Below are positions 11,895 through 24,062 of a DNA stretch of 64,000 bases, in pieces (position 1 is the stretch's first letter; every line of letters starts with the position of its first letter). Source of the stretch: Henckelia pumila (lineage: Eukaryota; Streptophyta; Magnoliopsida; Lamiales; Gesneriaceae). Under the pieces are notes generated by a model. It did not search any database, was not told the origin of the DNA, and saw only the letters and a program-made list of their open reading frames with translations. Made by a program: the position numbers and the translations under genes. The stretch spans positions 5,146,001 through 5,210,000 of the forward strand of contig NW_027331831.1 of assembly GCF_033568475.1 (NCBI RefSeq), read 5' to 3'.

Positions 11895-14446
11895 TCAAAA
11901 GTTTTTTCGACTTAACAGCCACGCGAATTGATCGACAGCTACCATGGCTCGAGAAGCTGATCCAGTCGAGCCCTCGTATCTGCAAAAATCCAATCAAGCC
12001 AGACCAGTTGATATTACCACCAATCAATTTGAGGTAATCATTTTCCCTTCCCCAAATTACATCAGATATTACCAACATAATTTTTTTCTTACCAACCAAA
12101 TAGTAAATATATTTTCTCACATGCTCACATCTATAGCACACACATTTTTCTTAGCTGAATTTTTCATCAATTCATAAAAATTATATAATATTCTGTTTTT
12201 TTTAATATCTATATAACTTTATACATGATGTGTGACCATTATCAATGTAATTCTTGGCACGATTTGATATTTGAATAAAATTTCTCGTTTCCCAAAACAC
12301 CAAACATGTATTACAGAAAATGAATAAAAACAAGGCCAATTTGAAGAATTCTTACAGTCCAACAACGAGAAACGCTGATGTCTGCATCACGATAGCACCT
12401 TCACCAGCCTGGTTTGAGCTATTCAAACACCTTGCACAGAACCAGTTCTCATGAATCGAGGTGACTAGGTCTGCAAGAAATTTAATCCAACACATTCTCA
12501 TGAGTCTGAAAATAACAGTTTCCGGGTGTTGCCGTTGGAATTTCTATCGACTATACACATAGCCCATTCAAAGTATGGACATGTTGAGTTTACCAAGTTC
12601 TAACTAAGAACACTGTTTTCAATGTACTTAAAAGAATACCAAAGCTAGGAAGTAATGTTATAGGGAAAATAACATGACGTATATGATTTCAGTGGAATGG
12701 ACACTAACAAATTGATGAGATAAAGATAACAAAAAATGATTTGGCAAACTCACATTGGTTTGTCCCAACAAAGAATAACTCAGTCTGGAGTTTGTTTTTC
12801 TTAACAAAACCAACAAGCTCACTTAGTTCGATAGGATCTGCTTTCATGCCCTCTTGCTCTGCACTAAAAGAACTCAAATCAAGCCTCAAAGCATGTGTTT
12901 GCGGCCTAGTGAATACAACGAAACAAATAATAAGAGTAGAATAACTTATGACATGTTCAAACAAACATAACAAAGTCAGAACATGAGTAAATAACGAGGG
13001 AAGAATAATGTGATTGTATTATTCAGGCAAACAAAAAATCTTCAATTGCTTGCCCCCGACTCGACAGTCGCAACAGTATCCATCACCGGATTATAACTTA
13101 GTTAAAGTTGTAGGGACTCGGGACGATCTTTTTTGCATAGACAGAATGCGCCATGGAAATCATTATTGGAGTTCATCAGGAGAATACGCAAATGACCACA
13201 AATTCAAGAAACCTTTTGAGTCATCATACTATTTTATCAACAAATAATGAAACTTAAGATGCAAATAGAAAAATCAGCATGTTTCTAAGTTTGACAATAG
13301 AAGATATAAGAGAGCATGCCTCAAGAACCAAGCCCTGAATTAATTCTTCATCACATACAGGAGGAAATCGGCGCATCACTGAAATTAAGAACCTTAAACT
13401 TTGTGCCCCAAACGTCTAATCAAATAGATTTTGGGCAAAACAAGAATAACAAAAATAGCCATGAATACAAGGATTTTGGAGAAATTCTGGAATTTAAATA
13501 TTTGATTTTCACCAATCTTAAAAGACAGAAAATCTGAGATTCAAATGGGAATATCAAAGGAGGCAGAATTTTTAATTCGTGGACTTTTGGATCAGATTTT
13601 AGAGTGCAAAAGGTTGAGAAATTTCAAAATATTGAAGATGGTATCTGGAGCAAAGTTGAAAATCCTTATTCCTTTTTATATAAAATTGCATCTTTATGTA
13701 TTCAATTAATTTAGCTTAGTAATAAATCAACTCTCAAGTTCATTATTTTATTTAACCAAGGTTTGAGTAATTAAATTTCTAATAATTAAAAACTAATCTT
13801 TGTGGAAACAATTTTGGACTTAATCCAAATATATTAATGATAACCCTAGAGTACTGGCCAGTCCATTTAATTTTAAAGACAATCCCAATGATTCTATACT
13901 CTATAGTGGATGGTTATGTTAAAAACTTTCGAATCTCGATACAACCCACTAGTGATGCTCTGTGAATTCATTGGTGTTCGATGAGAGGAGAAATGGAGAA
14001 TAACAAGCAAATTCTCCGAATGAACAGGGTGATTTATTTTTCCCAAAGAAAAAACTGTAGGTATACACAAAAATGATTGTGGAAACACTCACATGATAGA
14101 TAGTAGCCGAGAAGGTCCAGTTGCATCATAGTTCAGCAGCAATGCAGCCTTCAGCGGTGGACCTAAACATAATATAATTTTATCACAATCAGAAGATAGC
14201 AGTGAAAAATCCCACTGTCGCATTAGGCAGACATGGATAAGTAGAGCAAGAATCTAGTTGAGGGGAGATCAACGTACGAATTGCCAAAACTTGTGAATGA
14301 AATTTAAAAGTTTTTCATTTGAAAGGTGGGAGCACCAACAGGGATTGAAAAATGCTTCAAATACTCAAAAGATTACCTAAAGAACCCACATTATTTGCTG
14401 CCCATTTTTCCCAAATTTTGTGCACAAAACTCCAGTCCACATTCAT
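11895..14446 (-). CDS. Profilin-like small protein, five exons
   Basis: Coding exons on the minus strand are 14377-14446, 14093-14162, 12754-12863, 12356-12470 and 11895-11979. All junctions are GT-AG and phases join exactly, giving 149 residues and TGA. The start codon gives MNVDWSFVHKIWEKW. Later landmarks are LKAALLLNYD, FFVGTNQYLVTSIHENWF, GEGAIVMQTSAFLVVGLYEG and a C-terminal helix AMVAVDQFAWLL. The order resembles plant profilin: N-terminal W-x-x-[YF]-V, a mid-protein AGAKYMV-like strand, a GG-I-x-x-K/Q-T strand, then LV-G-[IL]-YE and a final helix. Profilins bind actin monomers and poly-proline; this protein is about 18 residues longer and diverged, so actin binding is not established. 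No signal peptide or membrane segment is seen. It may have a 5'-UTR intron ending just before the ATG. The gene model is secure; the function is an inference. Confidence 0.82.
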
Positions 14447-15117
14447 CTTCAGCAACTGCAAACATGAAAAAGAAAAGGACAAATCTTTACCCGAAAAAGA
14501 TAAAATGCCCGCACGAGGCAAATAGCACAAGGTCATTTCATCAAGCAGTTCCCATGCATGCTTCATCAATCATCCCCATGCTGATCATGGAATGCAATGA
14601 ATCGAGCAGTTACACTACTATTCGAAATGTAAACGCAAAATAAGGTAAAAGCAGGCGTCTTTGAATCAAATCTGAAGCTTCTTGATCCAAGTTATCGAAT
14701 AATTTTGGAAACAAGAATACAGCAAGTAATTTTCAATCATCCCGCCCACCAAATGGGGCCGGTCCCCGTTCGTTTGCATACCAATTAGAAAGTGATGGCA
14801 GCGCAGTAACAGATGCTTGGGATCATGAATTGGAAAGCTTCAGTTCCATATTCTAGGTCTAAAATCGCCTGGTGTGTGTTGTCAGTGATGGAGATCGTGT
14901 ATCGTCGCTTTTTCTATAAAAGAATTAGATTTTTTTTTCAACGTTATTTTTTTTAGCCAAAAGAATTCTTTTTTCCCCAAAGTTATTAAAACCCATTAGA
15001 TTTATCAAACCAAAGAATGTGAGTTAGTTTAATGAGAGTTATGAGACGCATATGGGCTTGGTCGGTAAATTTGATCTAATGTGGCTACATGTACATACAC
15101 TATCTGGCCGGCGGAAA

Positions 15118-15427
15118 ATTCAACCCTCCCATGGGATAGGTGTAAACATTTTATTGGTTCAAATTATGTGGGTCTCACATGATTGATGGATGGTTCGATC
15201 CTAACCCATGGGGTAGGTGGAACTCTTTTATTGGTTCAAATCATGGGATCCCACAACAATCATGTGATGCCCGCATAATTTGACCAATCATGTGCTTCCA
15301 CCTATCACATGGGGGGTAAAACTCATGGGGTAGGATGAAATTTTCCCATGATTGAGTGTGGTTCACATGATTTGGACCAATTAGTAAGTGTCACCTACCC
15401 CATTGTGTAATACCCATGGGGTAGGGT
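15118..15427. mobile_element. Nested foldback (palindromic) MITEs of one family
   Basis: An outer foldback pairs CCCATGGGATAGGTG...TTATTGGTTCAAATTATGTG with its inverse near 15370-15427. An inner foldback at about 15205-15320 uses nearly the same arms (CCCATGGGGTAGGTGG, TTATTGGTTCAAATCATG). The CCATGGGGTAGG word appears repeatedly in both orientations. No coding potential. Confidence 0.7.
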
Positions 15428-16266
15428 CGAATTTACCCTGGCCCAAAGAATATTTAAATGTAAAGAATTATCAATACATTGGAGTTTGATTATTTTTTCA
15501 GTGAAATCCATTGAAAAAATAGTAAACCTCACATTTATTGATAAATCTCAATTTTTAGATGTTTTTTGAGATAGTTTTTATATAAATATGATCTAATTGT
15601 CAATGAATGACACTGTAGAGTGGATTGAAATCCGAAGAAAATGAAATCATTTCTTCTTAATTTTGCGTACAGAGAGATTTGAGAGCGAATTTGAAATCAA
15701 AATCCACCAAAAGCAATTGGCACAAAAATTTTGGCAAAGTGCGAGTAGTTTCTATTGAAAAAATAAAAATAAAATTTTGAATCTAAAAAAAATGACTAGC
15801 TTGCTTGGTAATGCAAATGGAGTAGGTTTTTTTTTTTTTTTTTTCATTTTTAAGCAAGATGGAGATGTTAGAGTACAAACTACAAACAAATGCACGTGTT
15901 CTCAATTATTGCTTGAGACGCCTACCCAAAATGCATCATAATGATCACTATTTCGATTCTTCATACCAACACTTTATCGATTAAATCTAACATATAAACC
16001 TCACATATTATAACCTAATGTGCACTCGACGAGTAGCGGTTACGGATTCCTAATAAAAAATAATAATTCAATCCGCTTTCAACATTTACGAAAAACAACA
16101 AATTAAAAAACTCAACTTAACAAAATAATTATGAATGATGAAAAGAGTTTCTTTCAACGATCCAACTAACATGTAATGCAAAGCCATATTTTAATTAGAA
16201 AAAATTAGCATCACATAACAATTCATAATGATTCATTAATATTTTCAATTTTAATAAAAATAAAAA
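15428..16266. other. Intergenic, no gene seen
   Basis: AT-rich DNA with a T run at 15825-15844. No gene, RNA or clear repeat boundary recognised. Confidence 0.5.
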
Positions 16267-17141
16267 GTAGGTCTATTGTGGGACGGTCTCACGGATCTTT
16301 ATCTATGAAAGGGATCAATCATGCTCATATTTATAATAAATAGTAATACTTTTAATATCAAAAGTAGTATTTTATCCAGTGTCGTACCTATAATTTTTAG
16401 GGCTTGAGTCGAACTTCAAAATAATTTTTTCAACTTTTTAAAATTATTTAAGAGAGTTTTTGAAAACTAAATATGCAAAATACTATAAACTTAGTTATAA
16501 GAAAAACAAATACTGTTAAAAAACTTTATAATGTCATTAAATAATAAACTAAAATATTATAAATAATCACTTAAATAATATTTTGCTATTTTATGAGCAA
16601 AAACATCAATTATTTGACAAAATATGAAACTCAAAAAATGAATGCACCGGTTGAATAAATTTCTTAAACTATACCTAATCATGCCCACAAATAAAAAATA
16701 TCACAAACATTCCTAAAAAAATAAAAAAAAAATAGAATATAAAAATAAAAATAAAAATAAAAATAACATGTAATTAGTCTATGAAATCCAATAATCAATA
16801 ATGAAAGAGAGTGGTGAAATTGAAACCCAAGAGTCAACTCCATTAATTATAATGCGATGTGATTGAAACCTCATATTCGAAGAGATGACGTGATGAAGAG
16901 GACAAAATAGCAATAATACTAATTTTTTTGGCAAAATCATGAAATCTAAAAAACATTTTATGACACACATACACTATATAATAATTTAATAATTTTTTTG
17001 GGCCTTCTTTTGGATTTGAGCCTGAGGCGGTGGAATCACTCGCCTCATGTCAGGTCCGGGCCTGATTTATCATGCGTGACTCAATCAAAAGATCCATCTC
17101 ACAAAATTTATCGGTGAGACCGTTTCATGATAGATTTTGTG
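16267..17141 (+). mobile_element. GAGACGGTCTC-family MITE, interrupted
   Basis: The left part (16267-16376) has GGGACGGTCTCACGGATC and TTTATAATAAATAGTAATACT. The right part (17065-17141) has AGATCCATCTCACAAAA and GGTGAGACCGTTTCATGA. Together they rebuild one copy of the family seen at 20053-20219 and 39476-39643. The break is a 688-bp insert. Confidence 0.75.
16377..17064. mobile_element. hAT-like MITE inserted in the preceding element
   Basis: It begins CAGTGTCGTACC and ends GGTCCGGGCCTG, an imperfect inverted repeat. The flanks read ATTTTATC on the left and ATTTATC on the right, an imperfect 7-8 bp target duplication. The body contains AAATAAAAATA repeats and no transposase. Confidence 0.65.
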
Positions 17142-17188
17142 AAAAAATATAATATTATTATGTTTACAAGTATGCATCCGATCAGTCA

Positions 17189-17413
17189 TCTATATTATAT
17201 ATAAAACAAGAGCACCTTAATGGTCTCTTGGTATGCTCATTTTTATTTTATTTAAAAAAACCCACAAAATCATCAAATTGCCAAAAAAATATAAATAAAA
17301 ATAAAACCAAATACTTGAAAAAAAATAAATTTATATTATATGCACACATTATATAATATTTGTACGTATATAACGTTATACACGCATACGCAATACGTGT
17401 GTGGTGCGATTAG
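17189..17413 (+). mobile_element. Small non-autonomous Helitron-like element
   Basis: It starts TCTATATTATATATAAAACAAG directly after an A, a classic Helitron 5' end. It carries GGTATGCTCAT like its relative at 7745-7947. Near the 3' end are CGCATACGCAATACGTGTG and TTAG followed by T, a degenerate CTAG end. Confidence 0.55.
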
Positions 17414-18084
17414 TTTTAAAAAAAGCAAAGACACGCCACTGTGGCACTGATAAGCAGCCATGTCGTCCACCGTTCGTTGGCTCTCGTCTGTTTGAAAAGA
17501 ACACGTTACTCGTCATTCCAAGTTCATGGACTAACCAAAATTTGTACCTAACTTGCATTAAAAAAAAAACACAAAATTTTAGTACCTAACTATATGCTTG
17601 AAGCCTATACGACTTCCATCTACTTAATTTTTTTGAAAAAAAAAACTTAAACCTTTAAAACTTAAAAAAAAACGCAATTTCATATGGTAAAATTCGATCG
17701 ATTAAAAAAATCGAGCGATGGATGATTATATATCGATAAATCGGCTAGTTTTACAATATTTTGGGCGAGACGAGCATATTTTTATTATATATATAATTTT
17801 TTTGTTACTATGCATAGAAAAACTTCGAATTGTTGTTGGATGAATTTATAATGATAAAGCACTGATATTTTTCCAATAACTATATGTAATATTGATTAAC
17901 TACGTACTTACTATTATGCACATATTTTATGCGTGTGAGTGTGACATAATCATACATGTATATATATTTTGTTCCTAAAGTTTTTGATTTAATTATGTAT
18001 TGTGTGTGTTTTGTTTTTGAAGTATTTGATTAAATTATAATATTCTAAAAATTAAAATAAAAATTTTATGAGATTTATTGAGAT

Positions 18085-18123
<39 letters not shown>

Positions 18124-18878
18124 ACAATATGAAAAATCAAGCACGTTTGTATTAGATAAAAATACAATGCAATAACAATTTAATATTAAAATATAAATTG
18201 TTTTACACAAGTGAGAAAAGAACATTATAAGATCATAGGAGAAATTATTTTTTCTTTTTTAATGTCAAATTTAAGAACAAATTGTTTGCATTATGATTAT
18301 ATTAATTATTAATTAAAGTTAAAATATGTGGATGATAATTTTGAGACGAAAAAAGTTTCACCAAAAGATAATTAATAGTAGATGTTCTTGCTTTATTATA
18401 ATACAAATATCTTGTTAAACAGTTTCATGAATTAATTTTGTGAGATGAATTTTTTGTACAACATGTTTTATGAAAAAATATTACTAAGTATGTAAAATTT
18501 TTTTTTTAGAAAAATGATTCGAATCGAGTCATCTCACATACCTTAACATAGGAAAAAATTAGATATTCTATAAATAATAAATATTTAATTCATTTCCAAT
18601 AATTTATTTCATTATTGCTTCAAAAGTCAAAACAAATATTATTTTTAAAACAAAAAATACTTTTACTTCCCCTGTTATTTATTATTTATTATATTTTTCA
18701 TTTATGTTTTAAAAAATATATATATTTACCCCCAACATCGTGAGAGACGACTGACGAGCATGCTATTATAAGAAACTCAGGCCTCAGCCAAAACGAACGA
18801 TCGAAATCATAATCCATAATATAATCACTGTACGAAGTGTGGGGATCTCCGCCGCGGGTCGAACAATTTCGAAGTCCA
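17414..18878. other. Intergenic; upstream region of the MFS transporter gene
   Basis: AT-rich, with an AT dinucleotide tract at 18090-18119. A TATA-like TATTATAAG lies at about 18763-18771, some 110 bases before the transporter ATG, and may be its core promoter. No gene seen. Confidence 0.5.
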
Positions 18879-21800
18879 ATGGGGGGTCAATCGCGGAAGT
18901 GGATGATCCTTGTGGCGACGATATGGATTCAGGCGTTTACGGGGACGAATTTCGATTTCTCGGCGTACTCTTCGGAGATGAAGATGAAGCTCGGGGTACC
19001 GCAGGTGCAGCTGAACTACCTCGCCACGGCGTCCGACCTCGGCAAGGCGTTGGGATGGTCGTCGGGACTGGCTCTCAACAATCTGCCGCTGTGGACGGTG
19101 ATGTTCGCGGCGGCGATCATGGGCTTGGTCGGCTACGGCGCGCAGTGGTTGGTGATAAACGGTACGGTCGCGGCGCCGTATTTTGCGGTTAGGTTTCTGC
19201 ACTTGTTACCCGTTGCGTGTTTGATTGGCTTACATAAATTAATGAATTCTGTTTTCTCCAAAATTCAATTGAATAAAAAATAAATAACATTTGAAAATTC
19301 TTATAGTAAATTACTTTGCATAAATTCATTTGATAACATTGGGTCGAATTTAACTGGTTGGATTTTTTAATTTGAAGTACGAATCGAGCTCGTTTAACTC
19401 AATATACGAAAGCTACTTTAACAAAAATATCTATGCTGTATTATTAAAGTTGATGTACTAATACTACATCTTACAAATAAAGAGAATATTAACTAATTAC
19501 TATTTTTTATCGTAAAGTAAGCGCTTGAAACAGTTTTAATATTAATAAAAATAATTTTTGAATATATTTTTATTTATTTTCAGATTTAAAAATGATCAAC
19601 TTTCGAGATGAGGTGGGTTTGAAAGAGAGATTTCTTAGTCCCGAAGTTGCCCATTTGTTAGTTATTTTATTTAAACTAAATGCTGTTACGTGTATGTAAC
19701 ATAATATATTATTTGTCGCACATATCTTCTATGATCATCAATCAATTCATAAAATTCTCAAAAAAAAATTAAAAAAAATCAATCAATTCATAAAGGATTG
19801 CCGGACCATATCATCGCGCAATTAATTATTATTACCAGCGGATGAAATTGATATGATACACAGATGTAGCAATATGAAAACAGTTTGAGTTCAGCTTTTA
19901 CAAATCAAAAAATTCCATCTCTTTCAACAATCATTCGTTTCTGATATTTATGGCATCGGGCATGAAGAAATATGAAAGATTCTAGCAAAATAATAATTGA
20001 ATTCGGATGAAATCATAGAAAGGAAAACGTTTCAGAAACACAATAAAATAAAGAGTAACACTCCTGTGAGACGGTCTCATCCGTGAGACGGGTCAACCCT
20101 ACCTATATTTATAATATAAGTAATATTTTTGACATAAAATATAATACTTTTTAATGGATATAAGAGACTCGTCTTAAAAAAATGACCCTTGAGACCGTCT
20201 AATTGGAGTTTTTGTCTAAAATAAAATAAATTGGGTTTCAACTTTCATCTTCACTTATTTGGTAATGCGTGATTTTCAATGCTATTATAATTACCAATGA
20301 CCAATGAACAATAAATACTAACGTTTTGTAGTAATAAAAAAATAGCTTTATTTTTTCATTTATCATCTCATTCTCCATCGTCCCATTTCACGAGCCAAGT
20401 GATAAATGTCCTTCTAAATCAGTACTCATTACTAATTGGATTACTATAAGAAATTCAACGGTATTAGGACATGATGATGTTTATGTTGCTAATATGCAAC
20501 TATAAAAAGATGTCATATATATGTTGCAGGTGCTTCTACTGTGCTTATTGGCTGGATGCAGCATCTGTTGGTTTAACACTGTCTGCTTTGTTCTATGCGT
20601 AAAGAATTTCCCATCCAATCGTCCACTTGCTGTATCTCTCATGGTGAGCTTCAATGGTTTAAGTGCAGCCTTATACAATCTTGCTGCAAAGTCATTTAGC
20701 CCTTCATCAGCTTCGGTGTACCTTCTTCTCAATGCATTGCTTCCCCTCGTCACGTCGATGGTAGCACTTATCCCGATTCTTCGACAACCCCCTGTGGTTA
20801 CTCTCCCCCCTGATGCAGTTAAACGTGATCAAGTTACATTCCTCCCGTTAAATTGTTTAGCTGTCATCACCGGCCTGTACCTTCTTTTCCTCCATCCGTC
20901 GAACATGTCCATGGCTTGTTTACTTTTCGCTGGCGCCATAGTGCTTCTTGTCCTCCCCTTAGGCATCCCTGGTATCATCTATGCCCGAGAGTGGTTCAAC
21001 AACGCTATTTACACGAGTTTGCATCTCAATGACTCGGGATTTACCCTTGTTGATGCGGAGGATCTTGAGCTACACAAGCAGCTCCTTAGTCGAGAGAATA
21101 GTGCGGTAAATTGTATGATCTCTTCCCATGATGTTGATGGGTCGATGAATGAAGTGTCGAGACAGAACACAAGGACTGCCGAAGGTCGTTCTTGTGGCAT
21201 CATTATCAGGAAAGATCAACTCGCGATGCTCGGGGAAGAGCATGAAGCAAAAATGCTCATCCGCAGGTTGGATTTTTGGTTGTACTTTGTAGCATACTTT
21301 TGTGGGGGAACGATTGGTTTGGTGTACAGCAATAATCTTGGGCAGATAGCACAGTCACTTGGCCACAGTTCATTGAATTCAAGACTTATCACTATATATT
21401 CCTCCTTTTCATTCTTTGGCCGTCTGCTTTCAGCTGCTCCAGACTTCATTCGACCGTAAGTAAACATGATTCAATGGCTTTGATAGCCTTGGAAATCTTA
21501 TGTAGCGTTGTATTCTCTCTTCACCATATTTCAACTAGATTTCTACCACTTAAAACTCTGCACTCTCATTGCTGATACATTTAGGAATCTTGATAAAAAT
21601 GAACACATTTACAGGAAGGCTTACTTCGCAAGAACCGGATGGCTCACTGTTGCACTTCTGCCTACTCCAATCGCCTTTGTTTTGCTTGCAGTAGCTGGCA
21701 ATGATATAATGGCTGTTCAAGTAGGCACAGCCCTAATCGGGTTCAGCTCCGGATTCATCTTTGCAGCTGCAGTTTCGATAACATCTGAGCTATTTGGGCC

Positions 21801-22086
21801 AAACAGTGTTGGTGTAAACCACAACATTCTTATTACAAATATCCCAATCGGTTCGTTAGTTTATGGCTTTCTTGCTGCCATTGTTTATGACATGAATGGT
21901 ACGTCCGCCTCGGGATTATTGGGTGATCCAATAGTGTGCATGGGCAAAAAATGTTATTTCTATACTTTTGTGTGGTGGGGATGCATTTCTGTTCTAGGAC
22001 TAGCATCCAGTTTACTGTTGTTTTTAAGAACCAGACCTCTTTATCTCGAGTTCGAAAGGAACCGTATATCGCCAACGTTGTATTAG
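18879..22086 (+). CDS. Nodulin-like / NFD4-type MFS membrane transporter
   Basis: Three coding exons, 18879-19187, 20530-21455 and 21615-22086, join in phase to 568 residues and TAG. The start is the ATG giving MGGQSRKWMILVATIWIQAF; an upstream in-frame GTG is not a start. Exon 1 has TNFDFSAYSSEMK and NYLATASDLGKALGWSSGLA, hallmarks of the plant nodulin-like domain. Exon 2 has LLAGCSICWFNTVCFVLCVKNF, a hydrophilic loop at about residues 270-330, then FWLYFVAYFCGGTIGLVYSNNLGQI. Exon 3 has ARTGWLTVALLPTPIAF and NHNILITNIPIGSLVYGFLAA. The many hydrophobic spans fit a 12-helix MFS carrier. Substrate is unknown; related proteins are annotated as nodulin-like or monocarboxylate-like, without proof here. 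Intron 1 (1342 bp) hosts a MITE. Length and domain order are normal. Confidence 0.93.
20053..20219 (+). mobile_element. GAGACGGTCTC-family MITE in intron 1 of the MFS gene
   Basis: The 167-bp element starts GAGTAACACTCCTGTGAGAC and ends near GAGACCGTCTAATTGGAG. AATAAAATAAA at 20042-20052 recurs at 20220-20230, an 11-bp direct repeat that fits a Mutator-like 9-11 bp target duplication. Confidence 0.8.
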
Positions 22087-22478
22087 CATTGGCAGCTCTG
22101 TTCTAAAATGTAAACAGAATGATTAAAGCTTAAAAGTAAATAGTACACACTGAATCTGCATCAAGTCAAGTGTTCTTTCTTTTGTTCTTTCCTTTCCTTT
22201 TTCCCTTCTTAGTGAAGTGCATGCTTTCATTGCTCTATTGGATCGTACAGTCTTTGTTGATTGTCTGAAGTTAGCCACAATTGGCATTAATGAAATCAAT
22301 GTAAGCTGAGATTGCTCTAGCCTAAAGGACCTTAATGCAACAATTGGGTTCATGCAGAACCCGAAAACGTGGTCTAGGCGAATCCCTTCGTAGTAAATGC
22401 GGTAAACAGTGAAAAAACCCTTCAGAACATTCATTTGGCATTAAGAGCCAATGATCTGTAATGGTGTGAGCAAGCAAT

Positions 22479-22548
22479 TGTACATTGGCTTATGTAACCT
22501 TCAGCACATTTTCTGTACATTGGCTTATGTAACCTTCAGCACATTTTC
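22479..22548. repeat. Two-copy 35-bp tandem repeat
   Basis: A 35-base unit opening TGTACATTGGCTTATGTAAC is repeated head to tail, without visible mismatch, about 390 bases after the MFS stop codon, probably in or just past its 3' UTR. Confidence 0.9.
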
Positions 22549-23197
22549 CACCAATTTATATGGACTGGCTAGTTTAAAGCATCCGATTAGTTCGCTGTAC
22601 ATCTTGCGATTCTTTTAGAAGTATCTTTCGATGGAAGGATTTTATTTGAGATTGTGCTTAGATGGAAGATTTTCAAATTCATGAATTTCGATCATATTTT
22701 ATGGCTCGATGAAAAAATAGATCAAAATTTTAATTCATTCACTACTTATTTACACATTAGTTATATAAATTAGAATGTATTTCACATGACACAATTATTG
22801 GGAATCAGATACTCTGCTGTGCTCCCTTCCACAGCATTTGGTGTTGTGGCAGTTATTTTGGGTCTGTGTTGGTTTAGGCCTTGTAGGAAATAAATAAGTT
22901 TTGTCAACTTAATCGATATATAACAAGGATAATGGATCGAATACATTTAATAAAATTAGAATACAAGTAATGTAAAATTCTTGTTAAATTTAAATGTTAC
23001 AAAAATGATTTTATTCTTGTTCGAATTTTTTGTTAATTAAAGGGTAAAATTTTTAAATAATTATATATATATATATATATATTAAATTCTTGTTAAATTT
23101 ATTTTATATGAAATACTGTATATAGTTTAATTCATTTAATTTAAAGTAATAATTATCATTAAAAAATTAAATTAATGATTTTAACATTAAATAAATG
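22549..23197. other. Intergenic, no gene seen
   Basis: AT-rich DNA with an AT tract near 23061-23080. Nothing recognised. Confidence 0.5.
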
Positions 23198-23298
23198 AGT
23201 AGGTCTCTCATAAAACGGTCTCACGCATCTTTATTCATGAGACGAATCAACTCTACCTATATTTATAATAAAAAGTAATATTTTTGGCATAAAAAGAA
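23198..23298 (+). mobile_element. GAGACGGTCTC-family MITE, left half only
   Basis: AACGGTCTCACGCATCTTTATTCATGAGACG and CTACCTATATTTATAATAAA match the left half of the family. The copy stops where another element begins, and no right half was found beyond it. Confidence 0.7.
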
Positions 23299-23385
23299 TG
23301 TTGTGGAAAACGGTTTTGTTTTACTCCCACAGCCCCACTTTTAACTTTTTGACTTTTTTTTCTTTTTTTTTAAAATATTTTTTTT

Positions 23386-23416
<31 letters not shown>

Positions 23417-24062
23417 TCTTTTTTTAAATTCGTTTATTTTTCTATTGTTTGAATTTCTTGTTTCTCTATTTTTGTGGGCTTTTTAATTTCTCTTTTGTTG
23501 TGGAAGCAAAACATTTTTTTTATATTTCATTTATACTTTTTTTTTCTTCTTTCCCTCTTCAACTTAACCATTTTTCGTTTCTTTTCTTTCATTCAATTTT
23601 TTTTAAAAAAATATTTACAATAGAAAAGGGAAATGCTCGAATATATAAAGCTCGAATTTCTTGATTTTTTACGTATTTAATTTTTTTATATTTTTACTTA
23701 GTTTATAGAGGGTTTTTGTTTTCATGCACACGTAAGGGATTCGTTAATTTTACTCCCATTGCCCAATAGCAACATTTTTTTTTAAAAAAAAATTAACAAT
23801 TTTTATATTATAATTCTTCTTATTTTATATATATATATATATTCCTCTTTTTTATATTGTCCATTTTTTAAAATTATTTTTTCTTGTTATAATTTATACA
23901 TCTTCATTTTAATAGGTGGAAAAAATACTATTTCATAAATAAATTTATTATTTACTTCTTTAAAAAAATATAGTTTATTACTTATATATACATGCAAAAA
24001 AATATTTTAAAAAAAAAGTAAAAAGTTGAAAGTGGGGTAAACCGTTTCACTCCCACAGCAGG
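23299..24062. mobile_element. MITE-like element with long inverted ends
   Basis: The left end (GTTGTGG, AAAACGGTTTTG, CCCCACTTTTAACTTTTT) is the imperfect inverse of the right end (AAAAAGTTGAAAGTGGGG, AAACCGTTTCAC, CCACAGCA). The middle is T-rich with AT tracts at 23391-23416 and 23827-23842. The T-rich ORFs inside are not coding. Confidence 0.55.

Noticed and set aside
11944-12177. Plus-strand ORF MAREADPVEPSYLQ with a possible GT donor
   Set aside because: It overlaps the last coding exon of the minus-strand profilin-like gene and has no continuing exon.
12741-12944. Plus-strand ORF beginning MANSHWFVPTKNN
   Set aside because: It is the antisense shadow of exon 3 of the minus-strand profilin-like gene, whose phases join exactly.
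14326-14643. Plus-strand ORF of 105 codons
   Set aside because: It is antisense to the first exon and upstream region of the profilin-like gene.
23298-23664. T-rich ORFs with Phe/Leu runs resembling membrane proteins
   Set aside because: They come from poly-T and TA microsatellites inside a MITE-like element.
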